35,017 bases of DNA from an uncultured Prolixibacteraceae bacterium (GCA_913063265.1 CAJXZG010000057.1:1-35017), one strand, 5' to 3'. Counted from the stretch's first letter, positions 25,142 through 33,113 are shown. Program-made: numbers and translations. Notes: generated from the letters alone by a model not told the origin.

Positions 25142-26737
25142 ATGAAGATTTTAATATTGCCTTTTATTTTTTTGTTGTTTGTTTCAGTTTCAGTTCTTGC
25201 CCAGGACACGATACCAAATGAAGAAACTGTTACTGATACATTAGATCTCGTTGTTGCAGATTCAATAACTCTCACTGATACACTGGGAAACACTAAGCCG
25301 GTAATCGATGAAGATTTAAGTGAAATGTTTTCTGAAAAAATTGACAGTGCAAGCAATAACTGGTTTACAAAAAATGCTTTTCCCAATGATTCTCTTGAAG
25401 TTTCATTATTAGATATTTACCCAACAAATTTACCCGATTCGGTTTATATTCAGCGCCTTGAAGAAATTGAACAGGTAATAGATATGTCGTACAATAAAAC
25501 GGTAAAAAGTTTTATAAAAATGTACACCGAAAAACGAAGAGATTTGGTTGAAAGGATGATCGGAATGTCAGACTACTATTTTCCGATGTTTGAAGAAGCG
25601 TTAGACAGGCATGAATTACCTCTTGAACTAAAATACCTTCCTATTGTTGAGTCGGCCTTAAATCCCAAAGCACGTTCACGGGTTGGGGCAATGGGATTGT
25701 GGCAATTTATGTATGGAACAGGAAAACAATTAAAACTTGAAATTACCAGTTTTGTTGATGAACGCAGGGATCCGATAAAGTCGACAGAGGCTGCAGCAGA
25801 ATATTTAAAAACGCTTTACGACATGTACCACGACTGGCACCTGGCAATTGCAGCATACAATTGCGGCCCGGGAAATGTAAACCGTGCCATCCGACGCTCG
25901 GGGGGTAAAACAAATTACTGGGAAATTTATTATCGTTTGCCTCGCGAAACACGTGGTTATGTGCCACTTTTTATTGCAGCTTCGTATGTAATGAATTATT
26001 ACGAAGAGCATAATATGACTCCCCAAATACCATCTATGCCAATTGATGTGGATACTTTGATGATAAATCAGTATTTACATTTCGACCAGGTGGCAACCAT
26101 TTTAAATTTTGACAAGGAGCATTTGGAAGCATTAAATCCGATGTATCGGAGAGGCGTAATTCCCGCAACTGCAAAAAAATCTTATGCTTTGGTTTTACCT
26201 ACCGATAAAGCTTTTGAGTTTATTGACAAAGACACAAGTGTTTTTGCATACGAAAGAGAAAAGTATTTCCCCAATAATACCCTTGTAAATCCTACCTACA
26301 GCAATTCAAGTTATTTTACTCCAAGTGATGTAAAAGGAAAAGCTAAAATTATTTACACCGTAAAATCAGGCGATACAGTAGGAGAGATTGCAGAAAAGTA
26401 TAAGGTACGACGAAGTGATTTGGTTTACTGGAATAACATAAACCGAAATCTGATTAGGATTGGACAAAAACTGGCGATTTATGTTCCTGAAAAAGATAAA
26501 GATAAATATGCCAATACCAGTTCAGTAAAAACGAAACCAAAAACAAATACGCCCCCGGTTTTAAGTGGTTCCGATTCTGATTATGAATTGTACACAGTTA
26601 AAAGTGGTGATAATGTCTGGGATATAGCTAAAAAGTTTGAAGGCGTTTCTACCGATGATATTTTGGAACTCAATAAAATCTCAAATGAAAGAGGCTTGAC
26701 TGTAGGGCAAAAACTGAGGATAAGGAAAAAGTCTTAG
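25142..26737 (+). CDS. mltD: Membrane-bound lytic transglycosylase D-like protein with two LysM domains
   Basis: This enzyme cleaves the glycan strands of peptidoglycan. The 531-residue protein has a signal peptide (MKILILPFIFLLFVSV, cleavage near LAQ), a low-complexity linker, and the SLT domain with catalytic Glu170 in LPIVESALNPKARSRVGAMG, followed by GLWQFM and LAIAAYNCGPGNVNRAI, all typical of the MltD group. LysM repeats are at about 402-446 (YTVKSGDTVGEIAEKY) and 480-530 (LYTVKSGDNVWDIAKKF). There is no lipobox, unlike E. coli MltD. It probably shares a transcript with the DUF5683 gene. Confidence 0.9.
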   Translation: MKILILPFIFLLFVSVSVLAQDTIPNEETVTDTLDLVVADSITLTDTLGNTKPVIDEDLSEMFSEKIDSASNNWFTKNAFPNDSLEVSLLDIYPTNLPDSVYIQRLEEIEQVIDMSYNKTVKSFIKMYTEKRRDLVERMIGMSDYYFPMFEEALDRHELPLELKYLPIVESALNPKARSRVGAMGLWQFMYGTGKQLKLEITSFVDERRDPIKSTEAAAEYLKTLYDMYHDWHLAIAAYNCGPGNVNRAIRRSGGKTNYWEIYYRLPRETRGYVPLFIAASYVMNYYEEHNMTPQIPSMPIDVDTLMINQYLHFDQVATILNFDKEHLEALNPMYRRGVIPATAKKSYALVLPTDKAFEFIDKDTSVFAYEREKYFPNNTLVNPTYSNSSYFTPSDVKGKAKIIYTVKSGDTVGEIAEKYKVRRSDLVYWNNINRNLIRIGQKLAIYVPEKDKDKYANTSSVKTKPKTNTPPVLSGSDSDYELYTVKSGDNVWDIAKKFEGVSTDDILELNKISNERGLTVGQKLRIRKKS

Positions 26738-26763
26738 CAATTCTATTTTGTTTGAATTAGTCT

Positions 26764-26809
26764 CAAGGTGAACTCTTTAAAGCTTAACATCTTGTTATTC
26801 GACACCTTG
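26764..26809. terminator. Weak hairpin between convergent genes
   Basis: CAAGGTG (26764-26770) pairs with CACCTTG (26803-26809) across a 32-base loop. There is no clear T run, so it is a weak candidate terminator between mltD and the sulfatase. Confidence 0.3.
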
Positions 26810-26828
26810 TATTATTGCCCATTAGTAT

Positions 26829-28220
26829 TTATCTCTGCGGCTTATATGGGTCTGGGGTCCCTAATTGAATTGGTGGTTCCTCAGCCAAAGTTTGTTGAAA
26901 TGTTACAATCTTCTTAAACATCACAGGAAGTACCCATGTTGCTTCTTCTGCCATATTATACTCTTCCTTTGGATCAGTAATCAAATTATATACTCTTGGT
27001 ACATTAAGAGGCCTTGGTTCACTATTCATATTTTCCAGTTCAACCAAATGCATTTTCCAATTCCTCCATTTGTAACCGTATATGTCATCATTATTATATA
27101 CAATAAAGCCTTCTCTGTTTGATTTCTTCTGCTTGCCAGTCAAAAAATCAAGTTGGTTTACTCCATCAACGATACGGTCATTAGGTACATCATAACCCGC
27201 AATCTTTCCTAAAGTTGGAAGCAAATCAACCACATGAACAATTTCATTACTTACACTACCAGCAGGAATCTTCCCTGGCCAACGCATTAAACAAGGTGCT
27301 CTTAAAGAACCTTCCCATGCTGTAAAATAGTTGCCTTTCCAAGGTCCTGCTGTTCCATGCCAAGGATAGAAATATTCCGGTCCATTATCACTCATCCATA
27401 TTACCACAGTATTGTCTTTAATATTTAATTCATCAATTGTATTTAGAATTTGTCCTGCTCTGAAATCTATTTCAGCAAGTACATCAGCATAATGTCCGTT
27501 TCCTGTTTTTCCATCAAAGTCAGGATGTGGCAGAGTTGGAAGATGCGGTTGGGTATATGGAATGAAAGCAAAGAATGGTTTATTACTCTCAGCACTTTGC
27601 TTCATAAATTCAATTGCACGTTCATTAAGTTCCGAATCAATGGTTCGTCTGCTTTTAACATTGTAGGGTTTTACATCTTTGGGGTATTCACCTTTTGTCG
27701 CTTCCACAATCATGGGCTGCGTACTTGCTTCTGATTCATATTGAAATTGTGAAGAATATTCAGATTCATCAGTTGTATTGGCCACACCATACCATTCATC
27801 AAATCCTTGGTCGGTTGGGAATCTCCCTTGTACATCTCCAATATGCCATTTCCCAAACATTCCAGTTGAATAACCAGCATCAGACATCAATTCTGCCATT
27901 GTTATTTCCCAGTTTACCATACCATACAACATTCCCCAAACAACTTTGGTTGTTCCCGAACGAATTGGACGTCTACCTGTCATAAACGCAGAGCGAGTTG
28001 GTGTACATTGAGGTTCTACATTAAAATTCTGGAGAAGTATTCCTTCCTCCGCAAGTTTATCTAATTGTGGCGTTGGAGCACCTCTTAGCTCCCCACCACC
28101 ATAGCAACCTAATTCTCCCCAGCCAAGGTTATCAACCATCATTATTACAATATTGGGTTTTTCCTGAGCAAAAAGTGGTAATGTGAGAATAAAAGCGAAT
28201 AGGCAGAGTAAATTTTTCAT
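26829..28220 (-). CDS. Arylsulfatase-type sulfatase
   Basis: A 463-residue secreted enzyme with a signal peptide (MKNLLCLFAFILTLPLFAQ). Cys72 in QCTPTRSAFMTGR is the residue converted to formylglycine, in a C-T-P-x-R motif that fits the cysteine-type family. A metal ligand region opens IVIMMVDNLGWGELGCYGG, with D30-N31 where many sulfatases have D-D, a variant also seen in related sulfatases. GMFGKWHIG and VIWMSDNGPEYFY hold further active-site residues. It would remove sulfate esters from glycans in the periplasm. The maturation enzyme (anSME) is not in the window, and no SusC/D pair lies beside it. It stands alone, convergent with mltD. Confidence 0.88.
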   Translation of the reverse strand: MKNLLCLFAFILTLPLFAQEKPNIVIMMVDNLGWGELGCYGGGELRGAPTPQLDKLAEEGILLQNFNVEPQCTPTRSAFMTGRRPIRSGTTKVVWGMLYGMVNWEITMAELMSDAGYSTGMFGKWHIGDVQGRFPTDQGFDEWYGVANTTDESEYSSQFQYESEASTQPMIVEATKGEYPKDVKPYNVKSRRTIDSELNERAIEFMKQSAESNKPFFAFIPYTQPHLPTLPHPDFDGKTGNGHYADVLAEIDFRAGQILNTIDELNIKDNTVVIWMSDNGPEYFYPWHGTAGPWKGNYFTAWEGSLRAPCLMRWPGKIPAGSVSNEIVHVVDLLPTLGKIAGYDVPNDRIVDGVNQLDFLTGKQKKSNREGFIVYNNDDIYGYKWRNWKMHLVELENMNSEPRPLNVPRVYNLITDPKEEYNMAEEATWVLPVMFKKIVTFQQTLAEEPPIQLGTPDPYKPQR

Positions 28221-28370
28221 GACACTAAAATTTGGATACGAATATTATTTATTTCAATTTATCACTTTTTATGTGCACTTCAAAACTGTTTATGTCGCAA
28301 TACAAGGTTTAGGTCAAATAGTTTTCAAGTCGAATTAAATATGATTTCAATATTATATAAGTTTGTAATA

Positions 28371-28406
28371 AAAACAGGGAGGAAAACTATCAATTTTCTC
28401 CCTGTT
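28371..28406 (-). terminator. Terminator left behind next to the displaced glyS tail
   Basis: AACAGGGAG (28373-28381) pairs with CTCCCTGTT (28398-28406), and the stem continues into AAAA/TTTT around a single bulged G. On the minus strand it is followed by GTTTTTATT. It lies 54 bases beyond the decayed glyS end at 28460, as a native glyS terminator would. Confidence 0.7.
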
Positions 28407-28459
28407 CTTATTATGAGAAATGTTCCTTCGGTAAGAAACAATTTTACAAAAACCTTAGA

Positions 28460-28552
28460 CTATATTTTTGCAAACTAAATTTTGAAGTTTACCTAACCTC
28501 CAATAGTTCTCCCTAACTCATCATTGACAACTCGCTACTGTTCCATTGAATC
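28460..28552 (-). pseudogene. Decayed duplicate of the glyS 3' end (31 codons)
   Basis: Read on the minus strand this 93-base stretch aligns without gaps to the last 93 bases of intact glyS at 29451-29543, with about 70 of 93 bases identical by hand count. Translated in the same frame it gives DSMEQ, stop, RVVNDELGRTIGG, stop, VNFKI, stop, FAKI, stop, against DSMEQERVAISELGRIIGEQ then VNFKALFAKI for the intact gene. Both end FAKI-stop. The three internal stops and the preserved frame mark it as a relic of a former coding end. It lies 54 bases before a terminator and just before the toxin-antitoxin promoter. Sequence similarity ends at about 28552. Confidence 0.85.
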
Positions 28553-28624
28553 GAGTTTTACCCACTTTTTTATATGACTGAAACAATGATAAAGCAGTGA
28601 TCGTTAAATCTCATTGAAACAGAT

Positions 28625-28662
28625 ACACGTGTTGTGAATTTAGGTTTAAACACGTATATTTG
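28625..28662 (+). promoter_or_regulatory. Promoter and possible operator of the antitoxin-toxin pair
   Basis: TTG (28632-28634), a 20-base spacer and TATATTTG (28655-28662) match the Bacteroidota consensus. A palindrome ACACGTGT (28625-28632) touches the -33 box, a second ACACGT (28650-28655) touches the -7 box, and GTTTAAAC (28644-28651) lies between. Their placement over both promoter boxes would suit an autoregulatory operator, which is inference. Confidence 0.55.
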
Positions 28663-28680
28663 TTGAAAGAAGAAAATGGG

Positions 28681-28935
28681 ATGAATACTAAATTAACATT
28701 GACAATAGAAAAAGAGGTCATAAAGATTGCAAAAGAATATGCAAAGGAAAAAGGGCAAAGCCTTTCTGAAATGGTAGAAAATTATTTCAAATTGGTAACC
28801 GTAAAAAGAATAAAGATAAAAGAGGAACAACTTTCTCCGAAGGTTAAAAAACTTAGAGGAATAATTAAAACGAATGAAAAGTTGGATTACAAACAGATTT
28901 TAACCGAAGAACTTTCAAAAAAATATGGAGTATAA
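28681..28935 (+). CDS. Putative antitoxin (DUF6364-like)
   Basis: An 84-residue protein starting at the ATG at 28681, after a GAAAGAAGAAAATGGG purine run; an in-frame TTG 21 bases upstream would lie just after the -7 box. The N-terminus MNTKLTLTIEKEVIKIAKEY and then GQSLSEMVENYF have the strand-helix-helix pattern of a ribbon-helix-helix DNA-binding domain. The C-terminal part is highly charged, with KKLRGIIKTNEKLDYKQIL, a typical toxin-wrapping tail. It overlaps the PIN gene by 11 bases, the usual order (antitoxin first). It probably represses its own promoter, which has short palindromes. Confidence 0.8.
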   Translation: MNTKLTLTIEKEVIKIAKEYAKEKGQSLSEMVENYFKLVTVKRIKIKEEQLSPKVKKLRGIIKTNEKLDYKQILTEELSKKYGV

Positions 28936-29356
28936 ACTTTTTGTAGATTCAGATGTAGTCATTGACTTTTTTACCGATAGAGAACCTCATGCAAATTCAG
29001 CGAGTGAACTTTTTGAACTAAACGAACAAGGAAGCGTAAAAATCTTCTTATCTGCTGTTAGTATTAATAACATCTACTATATCGTTAGAAGGTTTTTAGG
29101 GCACAAAAAAACAATTGATGTAATTGAATTATTAACTGATATGACAGAAATTGTTGGAACAACAAAAAAAGAAATTGTTCAGGCCTTAAAAAACAATTTT
29201 CCTGATTTTGAAGATTCTGTTCAGTACTCCTCAGCTTTAACAATTAAAGATTTAGATGTAATAATTACCAGAAACATTAAAGATTATAGAAATTCATCAA
29301 TCGCAGTAATGACACCACTGAATTTCTTAAAAATGAGAGAAAAAAACGAGAGCTAA
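28925..29356 (+). CDS. PIN-domain toxin (VapC-like)
   Basis: A 143-residue PIN-domain protein, probably an RNase that cuts tRNA or other RNA when freed from its antitoxin. The first acidic strand is LFVDSDVVIDFF (Asp8 and nearby acids). The middle signature is LSAVSINNIYYIVRR, where most PIN proteins have a conserved Glu but this subgroup has Asn. The later acidic cluster PDFEDSVQYSSA contains Asp94, Glu96 and Asp97, followed by DVIITRNIKDY. The first codons overlap the antitoxin by 11 bases. It lies convergent with glyS, whose stop is 95 bases away. The pair is flanked by two glyS tails, so it looks acquired. Confidence 0.85.
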   Translation: MEYKLFVDSDVVIDFFTDREPHANSASELFELNEQGSVKIFLSAVSINNIYYIVRRFLGHKKTIDVIELLTDMTEIVGTTKKEIVQALKNNFPDFEDSVQYSSALTIKDLDVIITRNIKDYRNSSIAVMTPLNFLKMREKNES

Positions 29357-29396
29357 CAATCACATGAAATAGGAACAGTACTAAATTTAGATTAAT

Positions 29397-29429
29397 CCGA
29401 TGACTATAATTTTTATTGATAGTCATCGG
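29397..29429. terminator. Hairpin between toxin gene and glyS
   Basis: An 11-bp perfect stem CCGATGACTAT (29397-29407) with ATAGTCATCGG (29419-29429) has an 11-base AT-rich loop. Neither side has a strong T run (AATTCTTT on the plus side), so it may be a terminator or a folded element that arrived with the toxin pair. Confidence 0.5.
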
Positions 29430-29450
29430 ATGAATTCTTTAAATAGTAGC

Positions 29451-30986
29451 CTAAATCTTAGCAAATAAAGCTTTAAAGTTAACCTGTTCTCCAATAATTC
29501 TTCCTAATTCAGAAATGGCTACCCGTTCCTGTTCCATTGAATCTCGGTGGCGGATGGTAACCGTATTATCTTCCAAAGTTTGATGATCAACAGTAACACA
29601 ATACGGAGTTCCGATGGCATCCTGACGACGATAACGTTTACCAATCGAATCTTTTTCGTCGTACTGGCAATTGAAATCAAATTTCAAATTATCAATAATT
29701 TCGCGGGCTTTTTCCGGCATACCATCTTTTTTGGTTAATGGCATTACCGCCATTTTTACCGGTGCCAGCATTGGTGGAATTTTAAGAACAACCCGTGAAT
29801 CTTTTTCCAACTGTTCTTCACAATATGATGCGGAAAGTACCTGCAGGAACATTCTGTCAACACCAATAGAAGTCTCCACAACAAATGGTACATACGAATC
29901 ATTGATTTCAGGATCAAAATACCTGATTTTTTTACCTGAGTATTTTTCGTGTTGTGAAAGGTCGAAATCAGTACGTGAGTGAATTCCTTCCACTTCTTTA
30001 AAACCAAACGGGAATTTATATTCAACATCGACAGCTGCATTGGCATAATGAGCCAGTTTTTCATGCTCGTGGAAACGATAGTTTTCGTCTCCAAAACCAA
30101 GGGCACGGTGCCACTTCATTCTGGTTTCTTTCCACTTTTCAAACCAATCCAGTTCAGTTCCCGGTTTTACAAAAAACTGCATTTCCATCTGTTCAAACTC
30201 CCTCATTCTGAAAATAAACTGACGGGCAACAATCTCGTTACGGAAAGCTTTTCCGATTTGCGCAATTCCAAACGGCAATTTCATACGCCCGGTTTTTTGC
30301 ACATTCAGGTAGTTGACAAAAATTCCCTGTGCAGTTTCCGGACGAAGGAAGATTTTTTGTGCTCCATCAGCAGTCGAACCCATTTCGGTTGAAAACATCA
30401 GGTTAAACTGACGAACATCAGTCCAGTTGCGGGAACCTGAAATAGGGCAAACAATTTCCTGGTCCACAATAATCTGACGTAATTCGTTAAGGTCGCCATC
30501 ATTTAATGCTTTTGCAAAACGTGTATGTAGTTCATCCCATTTTTTCTGGTTGGCCAAAACTCTTGGATTGGTTTCACGGAATTGTTTTTCATCAAAAGAA
30601 TCACCAAAACGTTTTTTAGCTTTGGTAATTTCCTTGTTGATTTTTTCCTCAATCTTGCCCAGTTTTTCTTCAATTAATACATCGGCACGATAACGTTTTT
30701 TGGAATCTTTATTGTCAATTAATGGGTCGTTAAAAGCATCAACATGGCCCGATGCTTTCCAGATTGTAGGGTGCATAAAAATTGCAGAGTCAAGTCCAAC
30801 CACATTTTCGTGTAGTAAAACCATACTGTCCCACCAATATTTTTTAATGTTATTTTTTAGTTCAACACCATACTGGCCGTAATCGTAAACTGCTCCGAGT
30901 CCATCATAGATTTCGCTCGATTGAAAAACATAACCATATTCTTTGCAGTGTGCAACCAGTTTTTTGAATAAATCTTCCTGTGCCAT
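29451..30986 (-). CDS. glyS: Glycyl-tRNA synthetase (single-chain class II type)
   Basis: GlyRS charges tRNA-Gly. The 511-residue protein is the homodimeric (eukaryote-like, glyQS-type) form rather than the alpha/beta form. The N-terminus is LFKKLVAHCKEYGYVF, then QSSEIYDGLGAVYDYGQYG. Class II motif 2 is AFRNEIVARQFIFRMREFEQ at about 247-266, and motif 3 is SIGVDRMFLQVL. The C-terminal anticodon-binding domain begins near MLAPVKMAVMPL and contains YDEKDSIGKRYRRQDAIG. The last residues FAKI match the decayed tail at 28460, so the native end may have been replaced or duplicated when the toxin pair entered. No frame damage is seen. Confidence 0.97.
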   Translation of the reverse strand: MAQEDLFKKLVAHCKEYGYVFQSSEIYDGLGAVYDYGQYGVELKNNIKKYWWDSMVLLHENVVGLDSAIFMHPTIWKASGHVDAFNDPLIDNKDSKKRYRADVLIEEKLGKIEEKINKEITKAKKRFGDSFDEKQFRETNPRVLANQKKWDELHTRFAKALNDGDLNELRQIIVDQEIVCPISGSRNWTDVRQFNLMFSTEMGSTADGAQKIFLRPETAQGIFVNYLNVQKTGRMKLPFGIAQIGKAFRNEIVARQFIFRMREFEQMEMQFFVKPGTELDWFEKWKETRMKWHRALGFGDENYRFHEHEKLAHYANAAVDVEYKFPFGFKEVEGIHSRTDFDLSQHEKYSGKKIRYFDPEINDSYVPFVVETSIGVDRMFLQVLSASYCEEQLEKDSRVVLKIPPMLAPVKMAVMPLTKKDGMPEKAREIIDNLKFDFNCQYDEKDSIGKRYRRQDAIGTPYCVTVDHQTLEDNTVTIRHRDSMEQERVAISELGRIIGEQVNFKALFAKI

Positions 30987-31011
30987 CGTATAAATTTCAA
31001 ATTATTGGGCA

Positions 31012-31019
31012 CAAAAATA
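31012..31019 (-). promoter_or_regulatory. -7 box of glyS
   Basis: On the minus strand TATTTTTG (31012-31019) matches TAnnTTTG exactly, about 25 bases before the glyS ATG. The -33 region is not convincing. Confidence 0.45.
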
Positions 31020-31222
31020 GAATAGTTTTGTTTGATGCCGAAGAAATTGTAAAAAATTAGCTGGATGATAAGAATTTAGAAACTATTAGTTGCCATAAAA
31101 TAGTCTTGTTAAAATCTGCCTGATAAGGCAAAAGAATCACTTTTAAAGCAGGTAGAAGAGAAAGGTATTTGATACTTATAAGTAAAATAATACCGGCTAT
31201 AAGGAAATGTAGAATTCAGAAA

Positions 31223-31501
31223 CTATTCGATTTCCTCAAAATCTACATACTCACCTTTGTTTTGAGAATTGTTTTGGTTGGAATTTTTATTGTATTCAAT
31301 GGTTACTTCTCCTTCGGGACGACCGGGTTTCTGTCGTTGATTCTGTTGATTCTGCATCTTCTGTTGCATATTTTTCAGCCCCTTATCTACAAGTAAGGGT
31401 AACACGAAGCGCGTAAACAGACGAATTCCGTAATACACAATTGCAATAATCAGCAGGGTTCGTAAAAAGTTTACCAGAAAAAGTAATATCAATAAATGCA
31501 T
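31223..31501 (-). CDS. DUF4834 small membrane protein
   Basis: A 92-residue protein starting at the ATG at 31501; the longer frame begins nine codons upstream at a TTG-type start and is not needed. One or two hydrophobic segments (LLILLFLVNFLRTLLIIAIV, about residues 3-22) are followed by LFTRFVLPLL and a Gln/Asn/Lys-rich tail with KNMQQKMQNQ and EGEVTIEYNK. This is the DUF4834 pattern, known only from Bacteroidota, with no function assigned. It lies between glyS and the GIN-domain genes on the same strand. Confidence 0.75.
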   Translation of the reverse strand: MHLLILLFLVNFLRTLLIIAIVYYGIRLFTRFVLPLLVDKGLKNMQQKMQNQQNQRQKPGRPEGEVTIEYNKNSNQNNSQNKGEYVDFEEIE

Positions 31502-31587
31502 ATTTAAAAAATTAGAACCACCGCGCAAATTTAAATTATTTGAAATAGCTTGTTGTATAAATCGCTGAAAATCTCATACCTTAAAAT

Positions 31588-31613
31588 AAAAAAAGACGGA
31601 TAAACCGTCTTTT
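31588..31613 (-). terminator. Terminator of the GIN-domain pair
   Basis: AAAAGACGG (31591-31599) pairs with CCGTCTTTT (31605-31613) around a 5-base loop. On the minus strand seven T follow. It lies 20 bases beyond the stop of the SSGSD protein. Confidence 0.85.
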
Positions 31614-31632
31614 CCTGTACGATTAAGTTATA

Positions 31633-32337
31633 TTATTTTTGAGTAACGTCGCCACCACTAGATTTATTAATGTCCCTGGTTTGCGGATTTCCATAATAGC
31701 GAATATCGCCACCACTACTTGCTTTTGCATAGATTTCACCTGTTACATTTACCGTTGCATCTGAGCCACTGCTTACGCTTACCCTGCAATTTACACTTTC
31801 CAGTTCCTGTGCTTTTATATCACTACCGCTACTTGCCTCTGCCTCCAGATTTTTGGTTTTTCCACTGATTCGGGCATCTGAGCCACTGCTTGTATCAACC
31901 GAGAAATTTTTATAATGAACATCCAGTCTTACATCACTGCCGCTACTGGCCTTCACATCGAGGGTTTCTCCTTTTAAGGTATTGTCCGATTGAACATCAG
32001 AACCTGATGAAGCATGGAGTTTATCCAGTTCTTTTACCCTTACATAAACTTTCCGTGTTTTCCTACCCCAGTTTCTCCAACTGCTGGTGTTTTTCATATA
32101 AATCTTTAGTGTTCCGTCATCAACTTCAGTAATCAGTTTATCAATAATATCATCATCAGCAACCACTTTTACTTCTTCAGCATCACCCATTTTCAGATAT
32201 AAATCGATTCCCGCTGATACTTTAATTGCATGAAAGCTTTGTACATTACGTGTTTCTGTTTTTTCTGTTTCAAAAGACATTGCCTGCTGACTTAATCCTA
32301 AAATCATGGCAATAAAAAGAATGCTTAATTTTTTCAT
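31633..32337 (-). CDS. GIN-domain (DUF2807) protein with seven SSGSD-type repeats
   Basis: A 234-residue secreted protein with a signal peptide (MKKLSILFIAMILGLSQQAMS); it has no lipobox and would be periplasmic or released. The DUF2807 body starts FHAIKVSAGIDLYLKMGDAE. Then come five SSGSD and two SSGGD copies at intervals of about 12-23 residues: HASSGSD, KASSGSD, DTSSGSD, EASSGSD, SVSSGSD, KASSGGD and KSSGGD. The last repeats flank YYGNPQTRDI, which corresponds to YHGNPEIET in the protein at 5018. It follows the SSGSN protein by 59 bases on the same strand and is closed by the terminator at 31591. Function is unknown. The acidic residue after each turn differs from the paralogues. Confidence 0.85.
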   Translation of the reverse strand: MKKLSILFIAMILGLSQQAMSFETEKTETRNVQSFHAIKVSAGIDLYLKMGDAEEVKVVADDDIIDKLITEVDDGTLKIYMKNTSSWRNWGRKTRKVYVRVKELDKLHASSGSDVQSDNTLKGETLDVKASSGSDVRLDVHYKNFSVDTSSGSDARISGKTKNLEAEASSGSDIKAQELESVNCRVSVSSGSDATVNVTGEIYAKASSGGDIRYYGNPQTRDINKSSGGDVTQK

Positions 32338-32396
32338 TATGTAGTTATTTGATTATTTACAATGACGATCGATTTTTTTGAAAGTTACAGCATGAG

Positions 32397-33113
32397 CTAA
32401 TTAATAATTACATTTCCTCCTGAAGATTTATCAATATTCTTCTTTACCGGATCTCCCGACACAAAAACATTGCTGCCACTGCTTACATTGGCATCCAGGC
32501 TTTCTGTTACTGATATCCAGATATTTGAGCCACTACTGGCTTTTGCGGTGCATATCTCTGATTTGAGTTTTTCCGCTTTTACATTTGACCCGGATGAAGT
32601 TTTACACATAAAATTTTTAGTCTTTCCTTTTATTTTAATGTTCGAACCTGATGAAGCAGATGCCTCGATAGTTTCAGAACTTACATCAAGATTCATGTTA
32701 CTTCCGGAGGAACTTGACAATTCAATCTTTTTAAAAGGTAGTTTTGTTTCGGAGTAAACATTACTTCCTGATGAACTTTTAATTTTACTGATATGAGGTG
32801 CGCTTACAAATACTTTTTTTGTTTTGGCATTTCGAATATTTTGTTTTGCCTTGATTATTAAGAGATCATCTTCAGTTCTTACTTCAATAATTTCCTGAAG
32901 ATTTTCATCGGCTTCAACCACAACTTTTCTGTTGTCACCTTTCGAAATGTATACATTCATTCCACGGCTAATTTCAATTTTTTCAAAGTCACCAACCTTA
33001 CGATTTTCTTCAACTACATTTCCGTTTCCTTTAACAGACGGGCCGGTATAAATACATGACGAAAAAATAAATAATAATATGAGGGAACTTAACAGTGCAA
33101 TTGGTCGTTTCAT
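32397..33113 (-). CDS. GIN-domain (DUF2807) lipoprotein with seven SSGSN-type repeats
   Basis: A 238-residue protein with a lipobox (FIFSSC, Cys20). After it come the segments VKGNGNVVEENRKVGDFEKI and ISRGMNVYISKGDNRKVVVE, alignable to the protein at 5018 (KGNGID...GFNKI). Six SSGSN copies and one SSGGN copy follow at 14-23 residue spacing, forming what is likely a beta-helix with Asn at each turn. It is the same length as the 5018 lipoprotein and shares the Cys20 position. It is first of a two-gene unit with the SSGSD protein. Function is unknown; envelope adhesion or scaffold is plausible, not shown. Confidence 0.85.
   Translation of the reverse strand: MKRPIALLSSLILLFIFSSCIYTGPSVKGNGNVVEENRKVGDFEKIEISRGMNVYISKGDNRKVVVEADENLQEIIEVRTEDDLLIIKAKQNIRNAKTKKVFVSAPHISKIKSSSGSNVYSETKLPFKKIELSSSSGSNMNLDVSSETIEASASSGSNIKIKGKTKNFMCKTSSGSNVKAEKLKSEICTAKASSGSNIWISVTESLDANVSSGSNVFVSGDPVKKNIDKSSGGNVIIN

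Noticed and set aside
25945..25960. CACGTG-centred sequence in mltD as a possible parS site
   Set aside because: The flanks do not match the TGTTTCACGTGAAACA consensus; the same applies to ACACGTGT at 28625.
28460..28680. Reading the glyS tail copy as a chance match
   Set aside because: A 93-base gap-free alignment in the same frame ending in the same FAKI-stop, followed by a suitably placed terminator, is too ordered for chance.
31020..31222. Possible small gene between glyS and DUF4834
   Set aside because: No frame with start, ribosome site and plausible composition; treated as non-coding.
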